A stretch of DNA of 64,000 nucleotides from the NCBI RefSeq assembly GCF_019311235.1, contig NZ_JAHWDF010000010.1, forward strand, positions 62,001 through 126,000, read 5' to 3'. The notes beneath the pieces were generated by a model. That model was not told the origin of the DNA. It saw only the letters and a list, made by a program, of their open reading frames with translations, and did no database searches. Position numbers and translations under genes: made by a program. This document shows positions 20,190 to 30,689 of the stretch, piece by piece (within the stretch, counting starts at the first letter, position 1; the number at the start of each line of letters is the position of its first letter). This stretch comes from Mesonia aestuariivivens (GTDB taxonomy: Bacteria; Bacteroidota; Bacteroidia; Flavobacteriales; Flavobacteriaceae).

Positions 20190-20558
20190 TTAAAGCACCT
20201 CTGGTGCTAATGATACAATTTTCATAAATTGTCTATCGCGAAGTTCTCTAGCTACAGGACCAAAAACACGAGTTCCTCTCATTTCCCCAGTTGGGTTTAA
20301 TAATACACAAGCATTATCATCGAAACGAATATAAGAACCATCTGGTCTGCGAACTTCTTTTTTGGTACGAACTACAACTGCTGTTGAAACCGCTCCTTTT
20401 TTAATGTTTCCATTAGGAGTTGCTTCTTTTACACTTACAACAATTTTATCACCTACAGAAGCATAACGCTTCTTTGTACCACCTAATACTCTAATTGCTA
20501 AAACTTCTTTAGCACCAGTATTATCAGCTACTCTTAATCTAGATTCTTGTTGTACCAT
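20190..20558 (-). CDS. rplN: 50S ribosomal protein L14
   Basis: This 122-residue protein forms part of the inter-subunit bridge near the sarcin-ricin loop. Typical features are [20 protein letters not shown] at the start and [20 protein letters not shown] near the end. It is 2 bases downstream of rpsQ. Confidence 0.97.
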   Translation of the reverse strand: MVQQESRLRVADNTGAKEVLAIRVLGGTKKRYASVGDKIVVSVKEATPNGNIKKGAVSTAVVVRTKKEVRRPDGSYIRFDDNACVLLNPTGEMRGTRVFGPVARELRDRQFMKIVSLAPEVL

Positions 20559-20560
20559 AA

Positions 20561-20818
20561 TTACTTCGCTCTTTCAATTATTTCTACTAATCTCCAACTT
20601 TTAGTTTTACTTAAAGGTCTTGTTTCCATGATCTTTACAGTATCGCCTTCGTTGCAGTCATTTTTCTCGTCGTGCGCTACATATTTCTTCGTTTTTAAAA
20701 CGAATTTTCCATACATAGGGTGCTTCATTTTCTTTACTTCAGCAACAACAATAGATTTCTCCATTTTATTACTAGTAACTACACCTATACGCTCTTTTCT
20801 TAAATTTCTTTTTTCCAT
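20561..20818 (-). CDS. rpsQ: 30S ribosomal protein S17
   Basis: This 85-residue OB-fold protein starts [20 protein letters not shown] and carries the S17 signature [20 protein letters not shown]. It follows rpmC with a 1-base gap. Confidence 0.97.
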   Translation of the reverse strand: MEKRNLRKERIGVVTSNKMEKSIVVAEVKKMKHPMYGKFVLKTKKYVAHDEKNDCNEGDTVKIMETRPLSKTKSWRLVEIIERAK

Positions 20819-20819
20819 C

Positions 20820-21023
20820 TTACTCAGCAGAATTATTCAATTCTCTTTTTCTCGATTCTGTCGCTAAACGCGCAATAGTCCTTCTTACAGTTCTTAACTG
20901 CGCAGGGTTATCTAAAGGCGTAATTACATGAGCCATTCTCATATCTCTATAAGATTTTCTGCTATTCGCTAACTCATCTTGTAATTCAGCTACTGATAAT
21001 TTCTCTACTTCTGATTGTTTCAT
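20820..21023 (-). CDS. rpmC: 50S ribosomal protein L29
   Basis: This 67-residue two-helix protein lies near the exit tunnel. It reads [20 protein letters not shown] and has the conserved [19 protein letters not shown] end. I start at the ATG at 21023 because MKQSEV is the family start; a TTG at 21032 is in frame but less likely. It lies 12 bases after the rplP stop. Confidence 0.96.
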   Translation of the reverse strand: MKQSEVEKLSVAELQDELANSRKSYRDMRMAHVITPLDNPAQLRTVRRTIARLATESRKRELNNSAE

Positions 21024-21035
21024 AACTTTCAAAAA

Positions 21036-21455
21036 TTATTCTTGATAATCCCTTGCAACGATAAACTTAGTTCTTACAGGAAGTTTCTGTGCCGCCAAAC
21101 GCAACGCTTCTTTAGCAGTCGCCAATGGCACTCCTCCTAATTCAAAAAGAATTCTTCCTGGTTTCACTACTGCTGCCCAATATTCCACATTACCCTTACC
21201 TTTACCCATACGAACCTCTAAAGGTTTTTTGGTAATTGGCTTGTCTGGGAAAATTTTAATCCATATTGATCCTTCCCTTTTCATAAAACGGGTAGCAGCA
21301 ATACGAGCAGCTTCAATTTGTCTCGCTGTAACAAAACTTGAATCTAAAGATTTGATTCCAAAAGTTCCGTTTGATAATCTATGCCCTCTTTGAGCAAGAC
21401 CTTTCATACGTCCCTTTTGCTGTTTTCTATATTTTGTTCTTTTAGGCTGTAACAT
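21036..21455 (-). CDS. rplP: 50S ribosomal protein L16
   Basis: This 139-residue protein lies next to the A-site tRNA elbow. It starts [20 protein letters not shown] and has the L16 signature [20 protein letters not shown] with [10 protein letters not shown] after it. It follows rpsC by 18 bases. Confidence 0.97.
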   Translation of the reverse strand: MLQPKRTKYRKQQKGRMKGLAQRGHRLSNGTFGIKSLDSSFVTARQIEAARIAATRFMKREGSIWIKIFPDKPITKKPLEVRMGKGKGNVEYWAAVVKPGRILFELGGVPLATAKEALRLAAQKLPVRTKFIVARDYQE

Positions 21456-21473
21456 TTCTTTTACTTTAAAAAA

Positions 21474-22193
21474 TTACTTTCTACGACGTGATTTATTACC
21501 ACCTCGCCCAGATCCAGATTTTCCTCCTTGCTTTTTAGCTAAGCCAACAAGCGGAGATAATTCTCTTTTTCCGTAAACTTCACCTTTCATGATCCACACT
21601 TTAACACCTAATCTACCATAAGTAGTATGTGCCTCAACTAAAGCATAATCAATATCAGCTCTAAATGTTGATAAAGGGATTCTTCCATCTTTATACGCTT
21701 CTGAACGAGCCATCTCAGCACCGTTTAAACGACCTGAAATTTGAATTTTAATTCCTTCAGCGTTCATACGCATTGCAGCTGCAATTGCCATTTTAATTGC
21801 TCGACGATAAGAAATTCTATTTTCTATTTGTCTTGCAACACTTGCACCTACTAAATGAGCATCCAATTCAGGTCTTTTAATTTCAAAAATATTAACCTGA
21901 ACCTCTTTACCTGTAATTTTCTTAAGCTCTTCTTTTAACTTGTCTACCTCTTGACCTCCTTTACCAATAATGATACCAGGACGAGCAGTGGTGATAGTAA
22001 CGGTTACAAGTTTAAGCGTACGCTCAATAATTACTCTTGATACACTCGCTTTAGAAAGACGAGCATGGATATACTTTCTAATCTTATCGTCTTCGGCTAA
22101 TTTATCACCGTAGTCGTTTCCTCCGTACCAGTTGGATTCCCATCCTCTTATGATACCAAGTCTATTCCCGATTGGATTTGTTTTCTGTCCCAT
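21474..22193 (-). CDS. rpsC: 30S ribosomal protein S3
   Basis: This 239-residue protein contains a type II KH domain ([20 protein letters not shown]) and the C-terminal S3 domain ([35 protein letters not shown]). The tail is Gly/Ser/Arg-rich ([17 protein letters not shown]). It lines the mRNA entry channel with S4 and S5. Confidence 0.97.
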   Translation of the reverse strand: MGQKTNPIGNRLGIIRGWESNWYGGNDYGDKLAEDDKIRKYIHARLSKASVSRVIIERTLKLVTVTITTARPGIIIGKGGQEVDKLKEELKKITGKEVQVNIFEIKRPELDAHLVGASVARQIENRISYRRAIKMAIAAAMRMNAEGIKIQISGRLNGAEMARSEAYKDGRIPLSTFRADIDYALVEAHTTYGRLGVKVWIMKGEVYGKRELSPLVGLAKKQGGKSGSGRGGNKSRRRK

Positions 22194-22201
22194 ACTACTT
22201 C

Positions 22202-22609
22202 TTAGCTTTGTGTATTATTTTTAGACCCCAACACTAATGTAACGTGATTAGATCTCTTTCTTATTCTATGTGCTCTACCTTGAGGCGCCGGTCTCAGTCT
22301 TTTCAACATCGCACCACCATCTACACGAACTTCTTTAATAAATAATTCTGCATCTTCGACACTAGCATCTTCATTCTTCGCTTGCCAATTAGCAATTGCA
22401 GAAAGAAGTAGTTTCTCTAATTTCAAAGAAGCCTCTTTATTATTAAATTTAAGTATTTGAAGCGCTTTCTCTACACCTTCACCTCGAACTAAATCTGCAA
22501 CTAAACGCATCTTTCTTGGTGAAGTAGGGCAGTTATTCAGCTTGGCAAAAGCCACTAGCTTCTTAGCTTCTTTTATCTGCTCTGCTCTTTCTTTTTTTCG
22601 AACTCCCAT
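22202..22609 (-). CDS. rplV: 50S ribosomal protein L22
   Basis: This 135-residue protein has the extended beta hairpin of L22 that reaches into the exit tunnel ([20 protein letters not shown]). The N-terminal part has [20 protein letters not shown]. It is 8 bases after rpsS. Confidence 0.97.
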   Translation of the reverse strand: MGVRKKERAEQIKEAKKLVAFAKLNNCPTSPRKMRLVADLVRGEGVEKALQILKFNNKEASLKLEKLLLSAIANWQAKNEDASVEDAELFIKEVRVDGGAMLKRLRPAPQGRAHRIRKRSNHVTLVLGSKNNTQS

Positions 22610-22617
22610 AGCTTCAA

Positions 22618-22896
22618 TTATCTTTTACCTTTATTTTTAGCACCAGCATGTCCTCTAAAAGAACGGGTTGGTGAAAATTCTCCTAATTTATGACCTACCA
22701 TATTCTCTGTAACATAAACAGGAACAAATTGCTTCCCGTTATGAACTCCGATAGTTTGCCCAACGAAATCTGGAGTAATCATAGAAGCACGTGACCAAGT
22801 CTTGATCACAGCCTTCTTACCAGACTCAACGTTTTGAGCTACTTTCTTTTCTAATTTATAGTGAACGTAAGGTCCTTTTTTTAATGAACGTGCCAT
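22618..22896 (-). CDS. rpsS: 30S ribosomal protein S19
   Basis: This 92-residue protein begins [19 protein letters not shown] and has the S19 signature [19 protein letters not shown]. It follows rplB by 6 bases in the S10 order. Confidence 0.97.
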   Translation of the reverse strand: MARSLKKGPYVHYKLEKKVAQNVESGKKAVIKTWSRASMITPDFVGQTIGVHNGKQFVPVYVTENMVGHKLGEFSPTRSFRGHAGAKNKGKR

Positions 22897-22902
22897 ATCT
22901 TA

Positions 22903-23730
22903 TTATTTCTTTCTACGTTCTACAATATACTTATTACTCGATTTGGTCTTAGAACGTGTTCTAAATCCTTTAGCCGGAAGACCTTTTCTTGATCTTGGAT
23001 GACCTCCAGAAGAACGACCTTCACCACCACCCATTGGGTGATCGACAGGGTTCATCACCACTGGTCTAGTTCTAGGTCTTCTACCTAACCAACGACTTCT
23101 ACCAGCTTTACCAGAAACTAACAATTGATGATCACTATTAGAAACTGCTCCAATAGTTGCCAAACAATTAGCTAAAATCATTCTAGTTTCACCAGAAGGA
23201 AGTTTCACTGTAGCGTATTTACCTTCTCTTGCCATTAACTGAGCAAAAGCTCCAGCACTACGAGCCATAACAGCTCCTTGACCAGGACGTAATTCTATAC
23301 AAGAAATAACAGTACCCAACGGTATCTGAGATAACGGCATTGCATTACCTATTTCTGTAGCCACATCAGACTGACCAGAAACTAAATTCTGCCCAACCTG
23401 CAAACCATTTTGAGCAATCACATATCTTTTCTCACCATCTTGGTAATTCAACAATGCAATAAAAGCTGTACGGTTTGGATCGTACTCAATACTCGCTACC
23501 GTTCCAGGAACTCCCTGCTTATCTCTTTTAAAATCGATAACACGATAACGCTTTTTATGACCACCGCCTAAATAGCGCATAGTCATTTTTCCCTGACTGT
23601 TTCTACCACCAGATCTTTTTTTCGGAGCTAACAAACTCTTCTCCGGCTTATCAGTTGTAATAGCGTCATAACCATTAACAACTCTAAAACGCTGACCAGG
23701 TGTGATTGGTTTTAATTTTCTTACTGACAT
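22903..23730 (-). CDS. rplB: 50S ribosomal protein L2
   Basis: This 275-residue protein is required for subunit joining and peptidyl transferase function. Hallmarks are [20 protein letters not shown] and the C-terminal [20 protein letters not shown] with its conserved histidine. It follows rplW by 9 bases. Confidence 0.97.
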   Translation of the reverse strand: MSVRKLKPITPGQRFRVVNGYDAITTDKPEKSLLAPKKRSGGRNSQGKMTMRYLGGGHKKRYRVIDFKRDKQGVPGTVASIEYDPNRTAFIALLNYQDGEKRYVIAQNGLQVGQNLVSGQSDVATEIGNAMPLSQIPLGTVISCIELRPGQGAVMARSAGAFAQLMAREGKYATVKLPSGETRMILANCLATIGAVSNSDHQLLVSGKAGRSRWLGRRPRTRPVVMNPVDHPMGGGEGRSSGGHPRSRKGLPAKGFRTRSKTKSSNKYIVERRKK

Positions 23731-23739
23731 TTTTTAATC

Positions 23740-24030
23740 TTAAAGATTAGCATATAAATCAATTGTTTCACCTTCCGCCAACTGTACAATCGCTTTCTTA
23801 AAAGCTTTTGTTTTACCAGTTACGATCCCAGTTTTCGTATAACGAGTTCTACGATCTGGACGGACATTCATAGTGCGAACTTTTTCTACTGAAACGCCAT
23901 AAGCAGACTCAACTGCATCTTTAATTTCAATCTTGTTCGCCTTATTATTCACTACAAAAGAGAAACGATTATTCATTTCACTATCGTTAGTAGCTTTTTC
24001 TGTAATAATAGGTTTTATTAAGATACTCAT
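23740..24030 (-). CDS. rplW: 50S ribosomal protein L23
   Basis: This 96-residue protein lies at the tunnel exit and is the dock for trigger factor and SRP. It begins MSILIKPIITEKATNDSEMN and contains YGVSVEKVRTMNVRPDRRTR. It is 5 bases downstream of rplD. Confidence 0.97.
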   Translation of the reverse strand: MSILIKPIITEKATNDSEMNNRFSFVVNNKANKIEIKDAVESAYGVSVEKVRTMNVRPDRRTRYTKTGIVTGKTKAFKKAIVQLAEGETIDLYANL

Positions 24031-24035
24031 AACGT

Positions 24036-24665
24036 TTATTTACTCAAATTCGACTCTACTCCTTCTAAAGACCCCTCTACAAACACAATATTACTTGAAT
24101 TTAATATTTTGTAAGTATTTAATTCTGAAGCTGTTATAACATCAGCAGCCTTCAAATTACGTGAGGACAAATATACATTATTATTTGACTCTGCCAACAC
24201 AAATAATGATTTTTTCCCCTCAATACCAAGACCTTGCATTAGCGAGATAAAGTTTTTAGTTTTTGCTGAATCAAAATCAAGATTATCAACAACCAAAACT
24301 TCTTTATTTTTCGCTTTCTGACTTAATGCAGATTTTCTAGCAAGTTTCTTTAAACTTTTATTTAATTTAAATCCGTAATTTCTTGGTCTAGGACCAAAAA
24401 CTCTACCTCCACCCTTGAAGATAGGAGACTTAATACTACCTGCACGAGCAGTACCTGTACCTTTTTGTTTTTTAATCTTACGGGTACTCCCAGTAATTTC
24501 TGCACGTTCTTTTGCCTTATGTGTACCTTGACGTTGATTTGCCAAGTACTGCTTCACATCTAAATAAATAGCATGCTCATTAGGCTCTACACCGAAAACA
24601 GCATCAGAAAGAGTAACCTTTCTACCTGTTTCTTTTCCTTTAATATCTAATACTGCTACTTCCAT
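24036..24665 (-). CDS. rplD: 50S ribosomal protein L4
   Basis: This 209-residue protein has the internal loop rich in basic residues ([39 protein letters not shown]) that reaches the tunnel wall. In Proteobacteria L4 also attenuates the S10 operon. Its ATG overlaps the rplC stop by one base. Confidence 0.97.
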   Translation of the reverse strand: MEVAVLDIKGKETGRKVTLSDAVFGVEPNEHAIYLDVKQYLANQRQGTHKAKERAEITGSTRKIKKQKGTGTARAGSIKSPIFKGGGRVFGPRPRNYGFKLNKSLKKLARKSALSQKAKNKEVLVVDNLDFDSAKTKNFISLMQGLGIEGKKSLFVLAESNNNVYLSSRNLKAADVITASELNTYKILNSSNIVFVEGSLEGVESNLSK

Positions 24666-25282
24666 TACTTCTGAATGATTACATAAGCGTTTTTATGACC
24701 AGGAACACATCCTTTAACCACAAGTAGATTTTTATCCGCAACTACTTTTAACACTTTAAGATTTTGTACTTTTACTTTATCACCACCCATTTGACCTGCC
24801 ATACGCATTCCTTTGAATACTCTTGCAGGGTAAGATGCGGCTCCAATTGAACCAGGCGCTCTTAAACGGTTATGTTGACCGTGAGTCGCTTGCCCAACAC
24901 CACCAAAGCCGTGTCTTTTAACAACCCCCTGAAAACCTTTACCTTTAGAAGTACCAGCAACATCTACGAATTCTCCTTCTTTAAAATGTTCAGCAGTAAC
25001 TTCGTCACCTAATTTCAATTCTTCTTTAAACCCTTGAAATTCAATAACACGACGTTTAGCAACAGTACCAGCTTTTTTAAAGTGACCTTTTGCGGCACTT
25101 GTAGTACTCTTGTCTGTCTTGTCATCGAAACCAAGTTGAATTGCTTCATACCCGTCAACCTCTTTGGTTCTGACTTGGGTAACTATGCATGGCCCAGCTT
25201 GAATGACGGTACAAGGGATGTTTTTCCCGTTCTCGTCGAAAATGCTGGTCATACCGATTTTTTTTCCTATTAACCCAGACAT
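24665..25282 (-). CDS. rplC: 50S ribosomal protein L3
   Basis: This 205-residue protein reaches the peptidyl transferase centre. It starts [20 protein letters not shown] and has the L3 signature [20 protein letters not shown]. It is preceded by an unusual 135-base gap with two hairpins that separates it from rpsJ. Confidence 0.97.
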   Translation of the reverse strand: MSGLIGKKIGMTSIFDENGKNIPCTVIQAGPCIVTQVRTKEVDGYEAIQLGFDDKTDKSTTSAAKGHFKKAGTVAKRRVIEFQGFKEELKLGDEVTAEHFKEGEFVDVAGTSKGKGFQGVVKRHGFGGVGQATHGQHNRLRAPGSIGAASYPARVFKGMRMAGQMGGDKVKVQNLKVLKVVADKNLLVVKGCVPGHKNAYVIIQK

Positions 25283-25314
25283 AATAATTATTAATTAATG
25301 ATTTATTTAAAAAA

Positions 25315-25347
25315 ATTCAGGGCAAGAAAACACATTCAAGCCCTGAA
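25315..25347 (-). terminator. Terminator-like hairpin between rpsJ and rplC
   Basis: On the minus strand, ATTCAGGGC and GCCCTGAAT form a 9-bp GC-containing stem around a loop of about 16 bases, followed at once by a run of seven T. This is the form of an intrinsic terminator or attenuator, yet it lies inside the ribosomal cluster, about 35 bases before the rplC start. Confidence 0.6.
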
Positions 25348-25396
25348 TATAATTTTCCGTTTTTCCTTCGCACGCGGCTCAGGACATGTTTTTCTG

Positions 25397-25411
25397 AGAA
25401 ATTCTCAGAAA
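25397..25411 (-). repeat. Small palindrome just after rpsJ
   Basis: CTGAGAAATTCTCAG is a perfect 6-bp stem with a 3-base loop, located a few bases past the rpsJ stop, with a run of five T on the minus-strand downstream side. It may be part of the same leader structure as the larger hairpin at 25315-25347. Confidence 0.4.
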
Positions 25412-25417
25412 GTAGGA

Positions 25418-25723
25418 TTATACTTTTATCTCTACTTCTACTCCACTTGGCAATTCAAGTTTCATCAACGCATCAATTGTCTTTGATGAAGAGCTATAAA
25501 TATCAAGTAATCTTTTATAAGAACTTAACTGAAATTGCTCTCTAGACTTTTTGTTCACGTGAGGAGAACGAAGTACGGTAAAAATCTTTTTGTGAGTTGG
25601 TAATGGAATTGGACCCGTAACCACTGCTCCTGTAGTTTTTACAGTTTTCACGATCTTCTCAGCAGATTTATCTACCAAATTATGATCGTAAGACTTTAAT
25701 TTTATTCTAATTTTCTGACTCAT
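25418..25723 (-). CDS. rpsJ: 30S ribosomal protein S10
   Basis: This 101-residue protein also acts in transcription antitermination as NusE. It starts [20 protein letters not shown], has [20 protein letters not shown], and ends [15 protein letters not shown]. It lies 10 bases after fusA, which fuses the str and S10 operons; no tuf gene lies between them. Confidence 0.97.
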   Translation of the reverse strand: MSQKIRIKLKSYDHNLVDKSAEKIVKTVKTTGAVVTGPIPLPTHKKIFTVLRSPHVNKKSREQFQLSSYKRLLDIYSSSSKTIDALMKLELPSGVEVEIKV

Positions 25724-25733
25724 TTTCCTAATT

Positions 25734-27842
25734 TTAATCGTTTGCTCCTTTTGCTGCTTTTATTACTTCTTCTGAAATATTAGAAGGAGTTTGAGCATAG
25801 TGAGAAAATTCCATTGTAGATGTAGCTCTACCAGAAGACAAAGTTCTTAAGGTAGTTACGTAACCAAACATTTCTGATAAAGGCACTTCAGCTTTAATAA
25901 CTTTAGCCCCAGATCTGTCTGACATACTATTTACCTGACCTCTTCTTCTATTTAAGTCACCTACGATATCTCCCATATTTTCTTCAGGAGTCACAACTTC
26001 ATTCTTCATGATAGGCTCTAGAATCACAGCTCCAGCAGCTTTAGCAGCAGCTTTGAATCCCATTTTTGCAGCCAATTCAAAAGATAATTGATCTGAATCC
26101 ACTGGGTGGAAAGATCCGTCTTTCAATACAACTTTTAAAGTATCTACCTTAAATCCTGCTAATGGACCGTTCTTCATTGCTTCTTCGAAACCTTTCTGAA
26201 CAGAAGGAACAAATTCTTTTGGAATTCTACCCCCTTTAATCTCATCAACAAATTGCAAACCTACACCTTCAAAATCTTCATCCACAGGTCCCATTTCAAA
26301 AACGATATCCGCGAATTTACCTCGACCACCAGACTGCTTCTTATAAACTTCTCTATGTTGAGCAGTTTTAGTAACAGTTTCTTTATACTCAACCTGAGGT
26401 TCACCTTCGTTAACCTCCACCTTGAATTCTCTTTTTAAACGATCTACTAGAATTTCGATATGTAATTCTCCCATACCAGATATAATAGTCTGACCTGAAA
26501 TCTCATCGGTTTTGACAACAAATGTAGGATCTTCTTCAGCTAATTTAGCTAAAGCCATACCCATTTTATCAACATCTGCCTTAGTTTTTGGCTCAACAGC
26601 GATACCAATTACTGGCGCCGGAAAAGTCATTGATTCTAAAACGATAGGATGATTCATATCTGTTAACGTATCACCAGTTTTAATATCTTTAAAACCTACA
26701 GCCGCCCCAATATCTCCTGCTTCGATTCTATCGATAGGTTCTTGTTTATTAGAGTGCATTTGATACATTCTAGAAATACGCTCTTTTTTTCCAGAACGAT
26801 TATTCAAGACATAAGAACCAGCATCTAAAGTACCAGAATAAGTTCTAAAGAATGCTAAACGTCCAACGAAAGGATCTGTAGCAATTTTAAAAGCTAAGGC
26901 TGAGAATGGAGAATCCACGTTAGGTTTACGAGATTCTTCTTCACCTGTATCTGGATTTGTACCCACGATCGCCTCAACATCTACAGGAGAAGGCAAGTAA
27001 CGCATAACCGCATCTAACATTGCCTGAACACCTTTGTTTTTAAATGCAGAACCACACATCATAGGTATGATAGACATATCTATAGTTGCAGCTCTAAGCG
27101 CAGCAATAATTTCATCTTCTGAAATAGAAGACTCATCTTCAAAGAATTTCTCCATTAAAGCTTCGTCATATTCAGCAACTGCTTCAACTAACTGAGCTCT
27201 ATACATATCAACATCATCCTTCAATTCTTCAGGAATGTCAATTTCTTCGTAAGTCATTCCGTGATCTTCATCATTCCAAATAATTGCTTTTTTAGAAATC
27301 AAATCAACCACTCCTCGGAAATCAATCTCATCACCGATAGGAACTTGCAAAGGAACAGGATTACCTCCTAACATTTCTTTCACCTGCTTACACACGTTAA
27401 AGAAATCTGCCCCTTGACGATCCATTTTATTAACAAAACCTAAACGAGGCACTCTATACTTATCAGCCTGTCTCCAAACTGTTTCTGATTGAGGCTCAAC
27501 ACCATCAACCGCACTAAATAAAGCCACAACACCATCAAGCACACGCAATGAGCGCTCAACTTCAACTGTAAAGTCAACGTGACCAGGAGTATCAATAATA
27601 TTCACTATATATTCTTGATCTCTATAAGGCCAAGTACAATGAGTTGCAGCAGAAGTAATTGTAATACCTCTTTCTTGCTCTTGCTCCATCCAGTCCATAG
27701 TAGCAGCTCCATCATGCACTTCTCCTATTTTATGACTAATACCTGTATAATAAAGTATACGCTCTGTTGTTGTTGTTTTACCAGCATCAATATGAGCAGC
27801 AATACCTATATTTCTTGTAAATTTTAAATCTCTCTGTGCCAT
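25734..27842 (-). CDS. fusA: Elongation factor G
   Basis: This 702-residue translocation GTPase has all G-domain motifs visible: [19 protein letters not shown] (P loop), [10 protein letters not shown] (switch I), [17 protein letters not shown] (G3) and [10 protein letters not shown] (G4). Domain IV and V segments such as [20 protein letters not shown] and [17 protein letters not shown] are normal. It lies 5 bases after rpsG and is the expected main EF-G. Confidence 0.97.
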   Translation of the reverse strand: MAQRDLKFTRNIGIAAHIDAGKTTTTERILYYTGISHKIGEVHDGAATMDWMEQEQERGITITSAATHCTWPYRDQEYIVNIIDTPGHVDFTVEVERSLRVLDGVVALFSAVDGVEPQSETVWRQADKYRVPRLGFVNKMDRQGADFFNVCKQVKEMLGGNPVPLQVPIGDEIDFRGVVDLISKKAIIWNDEDHGMTYEEIDIPEELKDDVDMYRAQLVEAVAEYDEALMEKFFEDESSISEDEIIAALRAATIDMSIIPMMCGSAFKNKGVQAMLDAVMRYLPSPVDVEAIVGTNPDTGEEESRKPNVDSPFSALAFKIATDPFVGRLAFFRTYSGTLDAGSYVLNNRSGKKERISRMYQMHSNKQEPIDRIEAGDIGAAVGFKDIKTGDTLTDMNHPIVLESMTFPAPVIGIAVEPKTKADVDKMGMALAKLAEEDPTFVVKTDEISGQTIISGMGELHIEILVDRLKREFKVEVNEGEPQVEYKETVTKTAQHREVYKKQSGGRGKFADIVFEMGPVDEDFEGVGLQFVDEIKGGRIPKEFVPSVQKGFEEAMKNGPLAGFKVDTLKVVLKDGSFHPVDSDQLSFELAAKMGFKAAAKAAGAVILEPIMKNEVVTPEENMGDIVGDLNRRRGQVNSMSDRSGAKVIKAEVPLSEMFGYVTTLRTLSSGRATSTMEFSHYAQTPSNISEEVIKAAKGAND

Positions 27843-27847
27843 TATTT

Positions 27848-28324
27848 TTAGAATCTAAAATGTGAGAATGCTTTATTCGCCTCTGCCATTCTGTGAGTAT
27901 CTACTCTTTTCTTAACAGCAGCACCTTCTTCTTTAGCAGCAGCTAAAACTTCAGCAGCTAATTTAGCAGCCATAGCTTTTTCATTTCTTTTTCTAGAAAA
28001 AGAAATCAACCACTTCATAGCTGTTGACACTTTTCTATCTGGTCTAATCTGCATAGGAATCTGGAACGTAGCACCACCTACTCTTCTACTTCTAACTTCA
28101 ACGTGAGGCATTACATTAGATAAAGCATCTTTCCATACTTCTAATGCAGTCTTCTCGTCGTCTTGCTTTTTTTCCTCTACAATATCCATCGCATCGTAAA
28201 AAATCTTAAACGATACAGATTTCTTACCATCCCACATCATCATGTTAACGAAACGCGTCACTAACTGATCATTAAATTTAGGATCTGGCAAAAGAGGTCT
28301 TTTTTTAGCCTGTCTTTTTCTCAT
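27848..28324 (-). CDS. rpsG: 30S ribosomal protein S7
   Basis: This 158-residue protein nucleates 30S head assembly. Signature segments are [20 protein letters not shown] and [20 protein letters not shown]. It ends with the basic [15 protein letters not shown]. It lies between rpsL and fusA in the usual str order. Confidence 0.97.
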   Translation of the reverse strand: MRKRQAKKRPLLPDPKFNDQLVTRFVNMMMWDGKKSVSFKIFYDAMDIVEEKKQDDEKTALEVWKDALSNVMPHVEVRSRRVGGATFQIPMQIRPDRKVSTAMKWLISFSRKRNEKAMAAKLAAEVLAAAKEEGAAVKKRVDTHRMAEANKAFSHFRF

Positions 28325-28348
28325 TTCTTCTTTTTAAAAGTTCTTTAA

Positions 28349-28723
28349 TTACTTTTTAGGGCGCTTTGCTCCATACTTAGATCTACGTTGAGTTCTACCT
28401 TCAACACCTGCGGTATCTAAAGCTCCTCTCACGATGTGATATCTAACACCTGGCAAATCTTTTACCCTTCCACCTCTAACTAATACTATCGAGTGCTCCT
28501 GTAAATTGTGACCCTCACCAGGGATGTAAGCATTTACTTCTTTACCATTAGTTAACCTTACCCTTGCTACTTTTCGCATAGCAGAGTTAGGCTTCTTAGG
28601 CGTAGTAGTATAAACACGCGTACAAACCCCTCTTCTTTGAGGACACGAATCTAAAGCAGCCGATTTACTCTTCTTAGTTATTTTGGCTCTTCCTTTTCGT
28701 ACTAATTGTGAAATTGTTGGCAT
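28349..28723 (-). CDS. rpsL: 30S ribosomal protein S12
   Basis: This 124-residue decoding-centre protein is the first gene of the cluster. It contains [20 protein letters not shown] and [20 protein letters not shown]. Both lysines whose replacement gives streptomycin resistance in other bacteria are present, so this is the wild-type form. A well-matched Bacteroidota promoter lies upstream. Confidence 0.97.
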   Translation of the reverse strand: MPTISQLVRKGRAKITKKSKSAALDSCPQRRGVCTRVYTTTPKKPNSAMRKVARVRLTNGKEVNAYIPGEGHNLQEHSIVLVRGGRVKDLPGVRYHIVRGALDTAGVEGRTQRRSKYGAKRPKK

Positions 28724-28778
28724 AAAATCTATTACAACTAATTAATTAAATTTAAATAACCCTATTTTTAAGGGTCTG

Positions 28779-28808
28779 CAAATGTAGAAATATATTTTCA
28801 CTATTCAA
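28779..28808 (-). promoter_or_regulatory. Main promoter of the str-S10-spc cluster
   Basis: On the minus strand a TTG (28808-28806) is followed after 19 bases by TACATTTG (28786-28779). This fits the Bacteroidota sigma-A pattern TTG-N(17-23)-TAnnTTTG in both sequence and spacing. The leader to the rpsL ATG is about 50 bases and begins with a small ACCCT/AGGGT hairpin near 28760-28776. Confidence 0.75.
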
Positions 28809-28906
28809 ATTATAATTCATTAATTTTCAACATGATTAAAAAGAAATAGTCATTTCTACAAGAAAAAAATTAATTTTACGTTTTAAAACAAAATAAATAG
28901 ACAGCG

Positions 28907-30571
28907 ATTAAACTTCTACTCACTTTACTATTTTTATTCTCATTACACACGCCTAGTTGCGGGCAAAATCTACATCTTCAAGTCAAAATTAAAGATCAAG
29001 GCTCCTTATCAGATTCTATTAACTACCGAAATGAATTCAAAAATATAAAGGAATTAAAGAAGGAAGTTTCTTCTGTTCAAAAAAGGTTCATAAAAAAAGG
29101 ACAAATAGACGTTTTTCATAAATTAATAAAAAAAAATGACTCCTTATATATATGTGATTTTTTTTTAGGTTTAAAAATTAAACAAATAAAGATTAACATC
29201 CCTAAAGAGGTTGAAAAAGTTTTACCTAAAAAATATAAAAACAAAAAAGAGTTTACGATCGAATTTCAAAATACCGAAAATTTCTTACAAACATTAAACG
29301 AAGAAATCGCAAATCAAGGTCAGCCTTTTAACTCACTCTTTTTAAAAAATATCGAAAAAAGAGACACCATTCTTATTGGTACCCTTCAAAAAAACATCAA
29401 TCAAAAAAGAACCATAGACAATATCATAATTAAAGGTTACGAGAAATTCCCCAAAAGTTACTTAAAAAACTTTTTAAACATCAGGAAAGGTAGAATTTTC
29501 AACAAAAAGAAGATTGACAAAAATATTAAAAAAATAAAAAACTTAGATTTTGCTAAATCTACAAGAACCCCCGAAGTACTTTTCACCAAAGACTCAACAA
29601 CATTATATCTTTTTCTACAAAAAAAAAACAGCAATACATTTGATGGATTTCTAGGATTCTCTAACGAAGAAGAATCGAATAACCTTCAACTAAACGGCTA
29701 TATTAATCTAAAACTAAAAAACAACTTAAATTACGGTGAAGAATTAACAGTCGAATACAAAAACAATGGAGATAAACTATCACTTTTCTTCGCAAACCTA
29801 AAACTCCCATTTCTTTTTAACACGCCGTTAGGAACAGAAGCATCACTCCGAATTACAAGACAGGATAGCACATTTTCTACTACCAATCAAAAAATAGGAA
29901 TTAATTACCAAATATTACCAGAATTAATTACCGGTATTAATTATGAAACAGAAAACTCTAAATCTTTAGAAAATACAAGTACAGCAGTTCAAACTAATCA
30001 AGAAGACTACGAAACCAACTACCTTAATTTTAAAACTGAATACTCACAAAAACACAATAATGAATTATTTAATAACAAAATATACGGAGCATTAGAAGCG
30101 GGTATCGGAAAACGAATAAGCTTGAATGAAAAAACAGATCAGCAAAAAATAAAATTTTCAGCCAATAAAATATTCAACATTAATAAACGGAATTTTATTT
30201 ATATAGCCAACCATACTGGATTCATTAATTCTGAAAATTATTTAAATAACGAATTATTCAGAACTGGCGGCATACAAAATTTAAGAGGCTTTCAAGAAAA
30301 CAGTATTATCACCAACTTCTATACCTTCTTCAACACAGAATACAGATATCTTTTAGACCAAAATCTTTACACCCACAGTATTTTTGATTTCGGCAAATTC
30401 GAAAATCAAAACCAAAAAACAGACACCAACGTATATAGTATTGGAATTGGGTTAGGCTTAAAAACAAGATCAGGATTATTAAAATTACTAATCGCGAACG
30501 GTAAAACTAATAATCAAAATTTCGAATTTAAGAATACTAAAGTACACTTAAGCCTGACTACACAATTCTAA
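28907..30571 (+). CDS. Omp85/BamA-like outer-membrane protein with non-canonical start
   Basis: The frame is open from just after a TAG at 28898 to the TAA at 30571. The first residues, IKLLLTLLFLFSLHTPSCGQN, form a good signal peptide, but the only sensible start is the ATT at 28907. There is no ATG anywhere in the frame, and no GTG or TTG before 30122. The roughly 554-residue product has a POTRA-like segment (TIDNIIIKGYEKFPKSYLKN, about residues 168-235), then a beta-strand-rich C-terminal half. GGIQNLRGFQENS holds the LRGF motif at residues 459-462, like the VRGF/Y loop-6 motif of Omp85 proteins, and the chain ends in Phe. Lipoprotein export with Cys in PSCGQ is also possible. Family confidence is moderate; start confidence is low. 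Confidence 0.72.
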   Translation: MKLLLTLLFLFSLHTPSCGQNLHLQVKIKDQGSLSDSINYRNEFKNIKELKKEVSSVQKRFIKKGQIDVFHKLIKKNDSLYICDFFLGLKIKQIKINIPKEVEKVLPKKYKNKKEFTIEFQNTENFLQTLNEEIANQGQPFNSLFLKNIEKRDTILIGTLQKNINQKRTIDNIIIKGYEKFPKSYLKNFLNIRKGRIFNKKKIDKNIKKIKNLDFAKSTRTPEVLFTKDSTTLYLFLQKKNSNTFDGFLGFSNEEESNNLQLNGYINLKLKNNLNYGEELTVEYKNNGDKLSLFFANLKLPFLFNTPLGTEASLRITRQDSTFSTTNQKIGINYQILPELITGINYETENSKSLENTSTAVQTNQEDYETNYLNFKTEYSQKHNNELFNNKIYGALEAGIGKRISLNEKTDQQKIKFSANKIFNINKRNFIYIANHTGFINSENYLNNELFRTGGIQNLRGFQENSIITNFYTFFNTEYRYLLDQNLYTHSIFDFGKFENQNQKTDTNVYSIGIGLGLKTRSGLLKLLIANGKTNNQNFEFKNTKVHLSLTTQF

Positions 30572-30630
30572 AAAAGATACCATTTTCTTAACCTTAACTT
30601 CAAGAAAAGATAAATTTTAGTGAAAATTAG

Positions 30631-30661
30631 TTGTGTAATTAACTTTAAATTAGCATTTTTG
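30631..30661 (+). promoter_or_regulatory. Candidate promoter of the SusC-SusD locus
   Basis: TTG at 30631-30633 is followed after 20 bases by CATTTTTG (30654-30661), one mismatch from TAnnTTTG. The predicted leader to the SusC ATG at 30690 is about 23 bases. Confidence 0.4.
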
Positions 30662-30689
30662 GCACTGGCTAATTCAAATAAATTATAAA

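Noticed and set aside
24665-28723. Open frames on the plus strand opposite the ribosomal genes
   Set aside because: They are antisense to highly conserved genes, short, and encode no recognisable protein.
30122-30571. A separate 149-residue gene starting at a TTG
   Set aside because: The same frame is open for over 1200 bases upstream with coherent Omp85-like sequence and a signal peptide, so this is only the C-terminal part.
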